From: an uncultured Collinsella sp.
GTDB taxonomy: Bacteria > Actinomycetota > Coriobacteriia > Coriobacteriales > Coriobacteriaceae
Reading direction: 5' to 3'
Assembly: GCA_958447915.1 (NCBI GenBank)
Contig: CAUDCB010000149.1
Coordinates: 1-5,077 of the forward strand
DNA: 5,077 nt
Part shown: piece by piece, positions 1 to 5,077 of the stretch
Position numbering within the stretch: the stretch's first letter is position 1
Layout: every line of letters begins with the position of its first letter
Program-made: the position numbers and the translations under genes
The notes under the pieces: generated by a model
What the model was told of the DNA's origin: nothing
Database searches by the model: none
The model's input: only the letters and a program-made list of their open reading frames with translations

Positions 1-878
1 CCGTACAGGCTCTTGACGGTTCGAACCGACCAGGCAAAGAGAAGTGCGGTGAGACCGAAGGTAATGGCGCTGATAACAACGATGACGATCGTCCGTGGTG
101 TCATGTCGGGGACGTTGGCGATGACATTCGCCTCGTACTCGGTTCCCAAGGCAAGCGATGTGAAGTAGCCGGTAAACGAGGCGACCAGGCAGTAGATGCC
201 TGCGGTGTAGTCGATCTTGCCGATAAAGCACATCTCCATGCCAAAGAAAGCTCCGGCAAGGGGCGAGCCGAACACGGCGCCAAAGGCCGACGAGATGCCG
301 GCGAGCATGAGGTCGTGGTGGTCATGCTTTTTGAGGTGGGCAAGGCTCGAGATGTTGCTGGCGATGGTGCCGCCAATCTGCACCGCGGCTCCCTCGCGAC
401 CGGCCGATCCGCCCGTTAGGTGCGTGAGCGTTGAGCAGATGAAGGTGAGGACGGCCATGCGCATATGGATGAGGCGTGTGCCCAGGGCGGAGTCAATGAC
501 CAGGTTGTTACCACGCTTGGCGGCGAGACCGTGGTTCTTGTAGACCCATGCGGTGGCAACGCCCACAGCGGGAAGCAGCGCGTACACCCACGCATGTTGC
601 TCGCGATAATCGGTCGCGATATTCAGCGAGGCCAAAAACGCCCAAGCGGCAACGCCCATGGCGAGCGAGACGATGACGACGAGTACGAGCAGCTTGGCAC
701 TCGCGAGTAGGTTGCGGACGTTGCGGCGCGTGTCGGCAGCCAAGAGATGCTCGGAGCGGGTGAGCTGTTGCCTGCCTGCCATGATGACGTCGTTAAGGGA
801 GAAAAAGCCGCCGTCGTCGAGCGGCTGAGAATGATCCTGCGCTTCGTTTGCGCTTTCGGGTTTGTCGTTATGAGCCAT
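1..878 (-). CDS. CLC-family anion/proton antiporter, probable fluoride-type (CLC-F); 3' end beyond window
   Basis: Membrane anion transporter of the CLC family; 292 codons are visible and the C-terminal part lies outside the window. The start is ATG at 878-876, with an AAGAGGA Shine-Dalgarno at 889-883. After a polar cytosolic N-terminus (residues 1-55) a hydrophobic helix begins near residue 61. Family motifs seen: GNNLV at 123-127, aligning with the GSGIP anion-binding loop of chloride CLCs; GGSAGREGAAVQIGG at 156-170, containing the gating glutamate (E162, equivalent to E148 of E. coli ClC-ec1); and GSPLAGAFFGMEM at 204-216. In the last motif E215 aligns with ClC-ec1 E202, while the internal proton glutamate E203 aligns with Met216. 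Asparagine or methionine replacing the central serine is known for the F-/H+ antiporter branch, so fluoride export is the inferred role. CLC membership is secure; fluoride specificity is moderate. No fluoride riboswitch is seen upstream. Confidence 0.9.
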   Translation of the reverse strand, partial: MAHNDKPESANEAQDHSQPLDDGGFFSLNDVIMAGRQQLTRSEHLLAADTRRNVRNLLASAKLLVLVVIVSLAMGVAAWAFLASLNIATDYREQHAWVYALLPAVGVATAWVYKNHGLAAKRGNNLVIDSALGTRLIHMRMAVLTFICSTLTHLTGGSAGREGAAVQIGGTIASNISSLAHLKKHDHHDLMLAGISSAFGAVFGSPLAGAFFGMEMCFIGKIDYTAGIYCLVASFTGYFTSLALGTEYEANVIANVPDMTPRTIVIVVISAITFGLTALLFAWSVRTVKSLY

Positions 879-882
879 ACGT

Positions 883-889
883 TCCTCTT
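883..889 (-). promoter_or_regulatory. Shine-Dalgarno of the CLC gene
   Basis: AAGAGGA on the minus strand, with its GAGG core five bases before the ATG at 878. It fixes the start of the CLC gene. Confidence 0.7.
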
Positions 890-907
890 CTAGGTTGCAA
901 CGCAAGC

Positions 908-913
908 ATTATA
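908..913 (-). promoter_or_regulatory. Possible -10 element for the CLC gene
   Basis: A perfect TATAAT on the minus strand about 30 bases before the start codon, implying a very short leader. No convincing TTGACA-like -35 lies 16-18 bases upstream, so this is a consensus match only. The same leader is too short to hold a fluoride riboswitch. Confidence 0.4.
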
Positions 914-1025
914 GAACGCGGCAAACGCGACGAGCCGGTGGGTTGGTTTCCATTCTGTTTCGCTGCTTGCGGCCGACAGGTGTATTTGCGGGTACAGGCA
1001 AAGTCGCGGTCGCGCGTCGAGGGAT

Positions 1026-1031
1026 TATACT
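1026..1031 (+). promoter_or_regulatory. Possible -10 element for moeA-mogA
   Basis: TATACT lies on the plus strand 57 bases before the moeA start. No recognisable -35 sits at the usual distance. The overlapping positions 1029-1024 read TATAAT on the opposite strand, so polarity is ambiguous. A transcript from here would carry a leader of about 50 bases with a small hairpin (1050-1070) before the ribosome binding site. Confidence 0.35.
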
Positions 1032-1049
1032 GAGACAAGCATAAAGAAT

Positions 1050-1070
1050 CGGCGCCCCTGTTGTGCGCCG
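1050..1070 (+). repeat. Small inverted repeat in the moeA leader
   Basis: CGGCGC at 1050-1055 pairs perfectly with GCGCCG at 1065-1070 around a 9-base loop, ending eight bases before the moeA Shine-Dalgarno. It could be a leader hairpin or an operator half-site pair. No T-tract follows on either strand, so it does not look like a terminator. It is far too small to be the known molybdenum cofactor riboswitch. Confidence 0.4.
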
Positions 1071-1077
1071 TGGCATT

Positions 1078-1085
1078 AAGAGGTG
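1078..1085 (+). promoter_or_regulatory. Shine-Dalgarno that decides the moeA start
   Basis: AAGAGGTG, with its AGAGG core ending five bases before ATG 1089. An in-frame GTG at 1083 lies inside this element and so cannot be served by it. This is why ATG 1089 is chosen. Confidence 0.75.
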
Positions 1086-1088
1086 CAT

Positions 1089-2351
1089 ATGGCTGAGAAA
1101 CTCATTCCGTTGGAGGACGCACAGGCAATCGTCTTGTCGCACGTGAATCGCACCGAAGTTGTCGAGATTCCCGTGTGGCAGGCCGCCGGTCTTCCCTTGG
1201 CAGAGGACGCGGTGGCCGATATCGACATTTCGCCGTTTGCCAACAGCGCTATGGACGGATATGCCGTGCGCTCGGCGGACTTGGCGCAGGCATCTGGCGA
1301 GGCGCCGGTGACGCTCGACGTTGTCGGACACGAGGCCGCGGGCCATGTGTTTGAGGGCGCAATTGGCGCGGGCGAGACCGTCCGCATCATGACGGGCGCG
1401 CCGGTACCCGAAGGTGCCGATGCCGTGGTGAAATACGAGATCGTCGAGGTGCTTGACGGCGACGGCAACGAGGGCTCGCACGTGAGCTTCTCGGCGCCTG
1501 CCAGGGTAGGGGAGAACGTTCGCTCTGCCGCCGAGGAGGCCCATGTCGGCGATGTTGTGATGCACGCCGGCGAGGTTGTGGCCCCGGCCGGCGCTGGCCT
1601 GCTGGCGAGCGCCGGGTATGCGAGCGTGAAGGTGCATGCCGCGCCGCGTGTGGGCATTATCTCGCTGGGCACGGAGCTGGTCGCGCCGGGTGAGCTGCCG
1701 GCGCGCGGGCAGATTCGCGACTCCAACTCGTCGGCGTTGATGGCCGAGGCACTCGATGCCGGCGCCGAGCCGGTGTTCTTTGGCATTGCGCCCGATGATG
1801 AGCAGGCGATTGCCGAGCTGGTGCATCGCGCCGTGCTGGAGTGCGATTTTGTCATTACGAGCGGCGGTGCCTCGGCGGGCGATTACGACTATGTGACGGC
1901 GCTCGTCCGGCGCGAGGGCGAGGTACTCTTCGACCGCATCTCGATGCGTCCCGGCAAGGCCATCACGTTTGGCTTGCTCGGAGGTAAGCCCTACCTGGGA
2001 CTTTCAGGTAATCCGGCCGCGGCGTATGTGGGCTTTGAGATGCTCGCCCGCCCCGCGATCCGCAAGATGCGCGGCTTTGCCGAGGGGGCGCGTCCCGTGC
2101 AGCAGGCGACGCTCACGCACGGTGTGAAAAAGCGCCAGGACCGACGCTTCTTCGATCGCGCCACGGTTTTGCGCGACCCCGAGACCGGTGAGCTGTTGGT
2201 GACCGAGGCCAAGACGCAGAATTCGGCGCTGCTCGGCACGATGCAGCGGGCCAACTGTCTACTGCGTATTGACGAAGGACCGTGCGAGCTCAAGGCGGGA
2301 GATGTCGTGGACGTTGTTCGCGTCGACCTGCCCGAGGGCGCCGTGTTGTAG
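1089..2351 (+). CDS. moeA: Molybdopterin molybdenumtransferase MoeA
   Basis: Cytoplasmic enzyme that inserts molybdate into adenylylated molybdopterin to give molybdenum cofactor. The 420-residue length matches the family (E. coli MoeA is about 411). Motifs in order: SPFANSAMDGYA at 48-59, with D56 in the conserved MDGYA position; RIMTGAPVPEGADAVV at 99-114; the MPT-binding-fold stretch SLGTEL at 192-197, where E196 aligns with the functionally important Glu188 of E. coli; GQIRDSN at 207-213; TSGGASAGDYDY at 257-268; MRPGKA at 286-291; and LSGNPAAA at 305-312, a serine variant of the usual LPGNP. Residues from about 335 form the C-terminal beta-barrel domain IV. It heads a two-gene unit with mogA, ten bases apart. 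All family blocks are present and nothing suggests inactivation. Confidence 0.96.
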   Translation: MAEKLIPLEDAQAIVLSHVNRTEVVEIPVWQAAGLPLAEDAVADIDISPFANSAMDGYAVRSADLAQASGEAPVTLDVVGHEAAGHVFEGAIGAGETVRIMTGAPVPEGADAVVKYEIVEVLDGDGNEGSHVSFSAPARVGENVRSAAEEAHVGDVVMHAGEVVAPAGAGLLASAGYASVKVHAAPRVGIISLGTELVAPGELPARGQIRDSNSSALMAEALDAGAEPVFFGIAPDDEQAIAELVHRAVLECDFVITSGGASAGDYDYVTALVRREGEVLFDRISMRPGKAITFGLLGGKPYLGLSGNPAAAYVGFEMLARPAIRKMRGFAEGARPVQQATLTHGVKKRQDRRFFDRATVLRDPETGELLVTEAKTQNSALLGTMQRANCLLRIDEGPCELKAGDVVDVVRVDLPEGAVL

Positions 2352-2355
2352 GAGG
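2350..2355 (+). promoter_or_regulatory. Shine-Dalgarno of mogA overlapping the moeA stop
   Basis: A perfect AGGAGG whose first two bases are the last two of the moeA TAG stop. It lies six bases before ATG 2362, so ribosomes ending moeA are placed directly on the mogA start, which suggests translational coupling. Confidence 0.8.
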
Positions 2356-2361
2356 AATGCT

Positions 2362-2841
2362 ATGGAGTTGAAGATTTCGATTGTGACGTGCTCGGATACG
2401 CGCGTTCTTGCCCAGGACGAGGCCGGAGCCGCACTCGAGGAACTTATCGAGGCACAGGGCTGGACGGTCGCCTCACATGTGGTCGTGCGCGATGACGTCA
2501 GCGAGATTGGTGATGCCATTGTGGAAGCCGCCGATGAGTGCCACGCCCATGTCGTGCTCACCTGCGGCGGCACGGGGCTTTCGATGCGCGATGTGACGCC
2601 CGAGGCGACGCGTGCCGTCTGCGACCGCGATGTGCCGGGTATTGCAGAGGCGATTCGCGCGTACTCGATGACCAAGACGCGCCGCGCCATGCTCTCGCGC
2701 GCTATTTGCATGCAACGAAGTCATACACTTGTCGTAAACTTTCCCGGTTCTACAAAGGCCGCCCGCGAAAGCTGGGAGGCCATAGCGGACCAGCTGGAGC
2801 ATGCGGCTCAGATGACAGCGGGCGGCGGACATACCAACTAA
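2362..2841 (+). CDS. mogA: MogA/MoaB-family molybdopterin adenylyltransferase
   Basis: Cytoplasmic molybdenum-cofactor protein expected to adenylylate molybdopterin with ATP, supplying the substrate for MoeA encoded just upstream. The 159 residues match a single MPT-binding (MoCF) domain, close to the short MoaB-type proteins and shorter than E. coli MogA (about 195). Visible motifs: VTCSDTR at 8-14; TCGGTGLSMRD at 67-77, the nucleotide/MPT-binding loop with conserved D77; TPEA at 79-82; PGIAEAIR at 92-99; LSRA at 111-114; and NFPGSTKA at 126-133, a variant of the usual NLPGSPKA. The start at ATG 2362 is set by the AGGAGG at 2350; an upstream in-frame extension inside moeA has no ribosome binding site. 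MogA and MoaB cannot be separated by motif alone. The pairing with moeA favours the MogA role. Confidence 0.92.
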   Translation: MELKISIVTCSDTRVLAQDEAGAALEELIEAQGWTVASHVVVRDDVSEIGDAIVEAADECHAHVVLTCGGTGLSMRDVTPEATRAVCDRDVPGIAEAIRAYSMTKTRRAMLSRAICMQRSHTLVVNFPGSTKAARESWEAIADQLEHAAQMTAGGGHTN

Positions 2842-2855
2842 GCGGTTTACCTGCT

Positions 2856-2891
2856 GCGGGGCGACCTGAACGGCTGCTCCGCTTTTGTTTT
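2856..2891 (+). terminator. Intrinsic terminator after mogA
   Basis: A stem of GCGGGGC (2856-2862) with GCTCCGC (2876-2882), seven pairs including one G-T wobble, around a 13-base loop that can pair further. It is followed immediately by TTTTGTTTT at 2883-2891. It begins 15 bases after the mogA stop and should end the moeA-mogA transcript before modA. Confidence 0.85.
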
Positions 2892-2931
2892 CCACCGAAG
2901 CGACGCCGAGGTGCACGCTAACTCGAAACTA

Positions 2932-2949
2932 TATTCTCTGACGAGAATA
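2932..2949. repeat. Inverted repeat upstream of modA (TATTCTC/GAGAATA)
   Basis: A perfect 7-bp inverted repeat: TATTCTC at 2932-2938 and GAGAATA at 2943-2949, separated by TGAC. It lies in an AT-rich stretch between the mogA terminator and the modA -10 box. The GAGAA within its right arm can pair instead with TTCTC at 2952-2956, so the arms are shared by nested dyads. This is a plausible regulator-binding site; no regulator is encoded in the window. Confidence 0.6.
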
Positions 2950-2973
2950 ATTTCTCACTATCATTATTCGCGT
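2941..2973. repeat. Longer imperfect dyad upstream of modA
   Basis: ACGAGAATAAT at 2941-2951 is inverted as ATTATTCGCGT at 2963-2973, with ten of eleven positions complementary and an 11-base spacer. It shares bases with the 2932-2949 repeat and ends six bases before the modA -10 box. It therefore covers the place where a -35 element would sit. Confidence 0.55.
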
Positions 2974-2978
2974 GAAAG

Positions 2979-2984
2979 TATAAT
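2979..2984 (+). promoter_or_regulatory. Probable modA promoter -10 element
   Basis: A perfect TATAAT lies in the only AT-rich region before modA, giving a start of transcription near 2991 and a leader of roughly 50 bases. No good -35 hexamer is found 16-18 bases upstream, so activity may depend on an activator. The element is the outer part of the left arm of a perfect 9-bp inverted repeat, so a bound repressor would block RNA polymerase directly. Confidence 0.5.
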
Positions 2985-3000
2985 CTGATTGCAGATTATA
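2979..3000. repeat. Perfect 9-bp dyad over the modA -10 box; candidate operator
   Basis: TATAATCTG at 2979-2987 is repeated inverted as CAGATTATA at 2992-3000 across the 4-base spacer ATTG. Position and symmetry fit an operator for a dimeric repressor. Molybdate-uptake operons are often repressed by molybdate-bound ModE, whose sites are AT-rich palindromes, but this sequence is not an evident copy of the E. coli ModE site. The assignment to any regulator family is inference. Confidence 0.65.
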
Positions 3001-3032
3001 GCTCGCGGTGGGGTACCCGGGCACAAGGTCCG

Positions 3033-3038
3033 AAAGGG
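3033..3038 (+). promoter_or_regulatory. Shine-Dalgarno that decides the modA start
   Basis: AAAGGG six bases before ATG 3045. The alternative in-frame TTG at 3039 touches it and the ATG at 3054 is 15 bases away, so ATG 3045 is preferred. Confidence 0.6.
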
Positions 3039-3044
3039 TTGAAT

Positions 3045-3917
3045 ATGTTCGATATGGTTTCTCGCCGCGGATTCGTCTCGCTCTCTGCTGTCGCCGCTGC
3101 CGGCCTTGGCCTTGCCGGCTGCTCCGGCAACAAGGAGCCTGAGTCGACCGGTTCCGATGCCGGCTCCGCCAGGATTTCGTCCAAGAAAGCTGTCGAGCTG
3201 CAGGTCTTTGCCGCCAACTCGCTCGAGAAGGCCCTGCCCGAGGTCCAGGAGCTCTACACCGATCAGACCGGCACCACCTTTGCCGACACGCAGTTTAAGG
3301 CCTCCGGCGACCTCGTCGAGCAGATGCGTGTCGGCGCCACGGCCGATGTGCTCATCACCGCTTCCAAGGGCACCATGGACGACGCCGAAGCCGCCGAGCT
3401 CGTCGACGCCGACACCCGTGAGGATATGTTCGTCAACGACCTCGTGATCATTCGCGCCGAGGGCTCCGATACCAAGGTCGAGGCCATCGCCGGCGTCGCG
3501 AATCTGGACGGCAAGATCGCCATTGGCGACGCCAAGACCGTTCCCGCCGGCAAGTACGCCAACCAGGCCCTGGCATCCGTGGGCCTCTATACCGGCGCCG
3601 AGGGCGAAGACGGCGAGTACGCTCCCGAGATCGCCGACAAGGTCGCACTGGCAGACAAAGTTGGTACCGCCGCCGCCTATGTGTCCACAGGCGACTGCGT
3701 GGCCGGTTTTGTCTACAGCTCTGACATCTTCCGCTACGACGGCATCGAGGAGGCCTTCGTGTGCCCCGAGGATTCGCACAAGCCCATCGTGTACCCGGGT
3801 GCCGTTGCCGAGAGCTCCGAGCACGCCGACGAGGCCAAGGCGTTCATCGACTTCTGTCTGACCAACAAGAAGGCTCAGAAGATTTGGGCTAAGTACGGCT
3901 TTGAGCTTTCCGAGTAG
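3045..3917 (+). CDS. modA: Molybdate-binding lipoprotein ModA (ABC transporter)
   Basis: Extracytoplasmic solute-binding protein that captures molybdate or tungstate for the ModB permease encoded 68 bases downstream. It has 290 residues. The N-terminus carries SRRGF at 6-10, a twin-arginine motif, then a hydrophobic stretch and the lipobox LAGC with Cys26 as lipid-attachment site, followed by a polar linker to about residue 50. ModA family blocks follow: VFAANSLEKAL at 54-64 and FKASGDLVEQM at 84-94, whose Ser59 and Ser87 align with oxyanion ligands Ser12 and Ser39 of mature E. coli ModA; GATADVLITA at 97-106; VPAGKYA at 166-172; and GFVYSSD at 221-227, whose Tyr224 matches the conserved ligand tyrosine. 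Codon use is strongly biased to GCC, GAC, GAG and AAG, as in a highly expressed gene. Molybdate versus tungstate preference cannot be read from sequence. Confidence 0.95.
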   Translation: MFDMVSRRGFVSLSAVAAAGLGLAGCSGNKEPESTGSDAGSARISSKKAVELQVFAANSLEKALPEVQELYTDQTGTTFADTQFKASGDLVEQMRVGATADVLITASKGTMDDAEAAELVDADTREDMFVNDLVIIRAEGSDTKVEAIAGVANLDGKIAIGDAKTVPAGKYANQALASVGLYTGAEGEDGEYAPEIADKVALADKVGTAAAYVSTGDCVAGFVYSSDIFRYDGIEEAFVCPEDSHKPIVYPGAVAESSEHADEAKAFIDFCLTNKKAQKIWAKYGFELSE

Positions 3918-3975
3918 TGCGGCTTGGCGCGATAATTCCATCGTTTTGTGTTTCACTCCGTCCTTGTATTCGCTT

Positions 3976-3979
3976 GGAG
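3976..3979 (+). promoter_or_regulatory. Shine-Dalgarno that decides the modB start
   Basis: GGAG six bases before GTG 3986. The next in-frame candidate, ATG 4004, has no such element (AATAGATTCCGC precedes it) and would lose the two arginines that start the signal peptide. The 68-base gap after modA shows no convincing terminator. Confidence 0.6.
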
Positions 3980-3985
3980 CTTTTC

Positions 3986-5077
3986 GTGCTTAATAGATTC
4001 CGCATGCTTGTCGCCTGTGCTTTGACCTTCGCGCTTTGCTGGGTGCCGGGATTTGCGTTTGCTGGGGTCGCTGAGGACGGGGCCCAGGTTGCTGCGACCG
4101 CTCATGGGCTTTCCTATGGGATCGAGGGTTTTGAGCGGTTGGCCAAGGGGACCGCTCGTGCCATGGAGGGCCAGCCTGAGGACTACCGGTTTCCCGTTGA
4201 CGAGGACGTGGACCTTGTAGTGGCGCCTGCTGCCGATCGCGTTGTGGTGTGGATATCGCCCAAGGCGGCCGAGAAGTATGGATTGGATCCGCAGGACAAC
4301 GAGTGTGTATCGGGTCTCAAGGCCCTCGTCTGTGAGCTCGACAGCGCAAACTCCATGGGAGGTGCGCAGCTAGGGGACGTTGATCTTCCTTGGTATGTTA
4401 CGGCGGAAACAACGTTTGATGCCGGCGGGTATACCTATGGCTTTGACGAGCACGGTGCGGATGGGGACCGCTATGTGGTGATTGCATCGGCCTCGGGTGA
4501 TGCCAAGGGCGGCGCGCGCTGGCTTGATAGCGCTCAAATGGTAGAAGCATCGTCTGTCGTGTTGCGGGATGAGCAGGGTCCCTTGACCTCTCTGGCCTCC
4601 TTTTTGGGCGACATCGACTATCGCCCGCTTTGGGTGTCCATAAAAACGAGCGGCCTTGCCCTGCTGATTTCCTTTGCGCTGGGCCTGTTCGCCGCGTGGA
4701 AGACTATGGGTACCTCGAGTCGCATCAAGGGCCTGCTCGACTCGGTCTTTACGATTCCTATGGTGCTGCCGCCCACGGTCTGCGGCTTTCTGCTCCTCAT
4801 GCTATTTGGCCGCTCGACCGGGGTGGGCCAGTGGCTCATCGCGCACGGCATCTCGATTGTCTTTACGTGGCCGGCGGCGGTCATTTCGGCCGTCGTTGTG
4901 TCGTTTCCGCTGGTCTACCGCACGGCGCTCGGAGCCTTTGAGAGCCTTGACACGCAGATGCTCGATGCCGCGCGAACCCTGGGATGGTCTGAGCATCGCA
5001 TCTTTACCAAGCTTATGATGCCGCTTGGCTGGCCCTCGATTGCCGCCGGCGCGGTGCTTGCCTTCGCGCGTGCCATG
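3986..5077 (+). CDS. modB: Molybdate ABC transporter permease ModB with N-terminal signal peptide and extracytoplasmic domain; 3' end beyond window
   Basis: One uninterrupted frame of 364 codons, open at the window end. Residues 1-26 look like a Sec signal peptide: Arg4 and Arg6, a hydrophobic core, and AFA before Gly27. Residues 27-207 are soluble-looking, acidic and unrecognised, with only two cysteines (C107, C116), a possible disulfide. From residue 209 the sequence aligns with E. coli ModB from its N-terminus: SIKTSGLALLISFALGLFAAW at 218-238 (first helix), LLDSVFTIPMVLPPTVCGFLLL at 250-271 in two adjoining halves, and SFPLVYRTAL at 306-315. The EAA-type loop that docks on the ModC ATPase spans about 327-346 (DAARTLG at 327-333, MP at 345-346). 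The gene ends at AFARAM, just before the expected GEFGAT. The permease forms the membrane channel fed by ModA; modC is expected downstream. The permease call is firm; the role of the N-terminal domain is unknown. Confidence 0.9.
   Translation, partial: MLNRFRMLVACALTFALCWVPGFAFAGVAEDGAQVAATAHGLSYGIEGFERLAKGTARAMEGQPEDYRFPVDEDVDLVVAPAADRVVVWISPKAAEKYGLDPQDNECVSGLKALVCELDSANSMGGAQLGDVDLPWYVTAETTFDAGGYTYGFDEHGADGDRYVVIASASGDAKGGARWLDSAQMVEASSVVLRDEQGPLTSLASFLGDIDYRPLWVSIKTSGLALLISFALGLFAAWKTMGTSSRIKGLLDSVFTIPMVLPPTVCGFLLLMLFGRSTGVGQWLIAHGISIVFTWPAAVISAVVVSFPLVYRTALGAFESLDTQMLDAARTLGWSEHRIFTKLMMPLGWPSIAAGAVLAFARAM

Noticed and set aside
217..710. Plus-strand open frames over the CLC gene
   Set aside because: They are antisense to conserved CLC motifs, and their composition is typical of shadow frames.
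901..971. Distant inverted copies CGCAAGC (901-907) and GCTTGCG (965-971)
   Set aside because: A 7-bp match at 57-base spacing in GC-rich DNA is likely by chance, and the copies show no clear relation to a gene start.
848..1033. Small plus-strand open frame of 61 codons in the intergenic region
   Set aside because: It starts inside the CLC gene, has no clear ribosome binding site and covers the probable promoters.
879..1088. Fluoride or molybdenum-cofactor riboswitch
   Set aside because: I looked for the fluoride riboswitch blocks on the minus strand and found none. The moeA leader is only about 50 bases from the suggested promoter, too short for the cofactor riboswitch. A covariance-model search would settle this.
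909..1855. Two overlapping minus-strand open frames of 305 and 259 codons opposite moeA
   Set aside because: They lie opposite a complete moeA with all its motifs. Their translations are low-complexity His/Arg- or Ser/Ala-rich and match no family.
2964..3956. Long minus-strand open frame of 330 codons opposite modA
   Set aside because: It is antisense to a well-recognised modA and arises from the strong GC3 bias of that gene. The protein is a repetitive Gly/Leu/Val-rich string with no family features.
3918..3985. Terminator between modA and modB
   Set aside because: No stem followed by a T-tract could be formed; the short T runs here have no GC-rich hairpin before them. The genes are treated as one unit.
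4630..5018. Plus-strand open frames of 103 and 114 codons inside modB
   Set aside because: They are out of frame with the ModB protein, whose own frame aligns over its length with known permeases. They are shadows.

Overview
The window is GC-rich, densely coded bacterial DNA, mostly a molybdenum locus. Codon style, short intergenic gaps and a twin-arginine lipoprotein signal suggest an actinobacterial anaerobe, perhaps a Coriobacteriia such as Collinsella. That placement is an impression from the sequence, not a database result.

Layout. Positions 1-878 (minus strand) hold the N-terminal 292 codons of a CLC-family anion transporter. It carries a Gly-Asn-Asn-Leu-Val motif where chloride CLCs have GSGIP, which points to the fluoride/proton antiporter (CLC-F) branch. 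A 210-bp divergent intergenic region separates it from moeA (1089-2351, plus strand). The mogA/moaB-type gene (2362-2841) follows, with its Shine-Dalgarno overlapping the moeA stop codon. A good intrinsic terminator (2856-2891) closes this two-gene unit. Next comes an AT-rich regulatory stretch with several nested inverted repeats, including a perfect 9-bp dyad that contains a consensus -10 box. It precedes modA (3045-3917), a molybdate-binding lipoprotein with a Tat-type signal. The last gene starts at GTG 3986 and runs off the window end. Its C-terminal half is a clear ModB permease, but it is preceded by a signal peptide and about 180 residues of unrecognised extracytoplasmic sequence.

How the genes work together. 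ModA captures molybdate (or tungstate) outside the cell and passes it to the ModB channel; a ModC ATPase is expected just downstream. Inside, the MogA-type protein adenylylates molybdopterin, and MoeA inserts molybdate into the adenylylated product to form molybdenum cofactor. Uptake and insertion genes are adjacent but split by a terminator and a separate modA promoter, so they can be controlled independently. The CLC gene is divergent and has no evident molybdenum role.

The most unusual item is the ModB with an N-terminal extracytoplasmic domain. The dyad cluster in front of modA is second.
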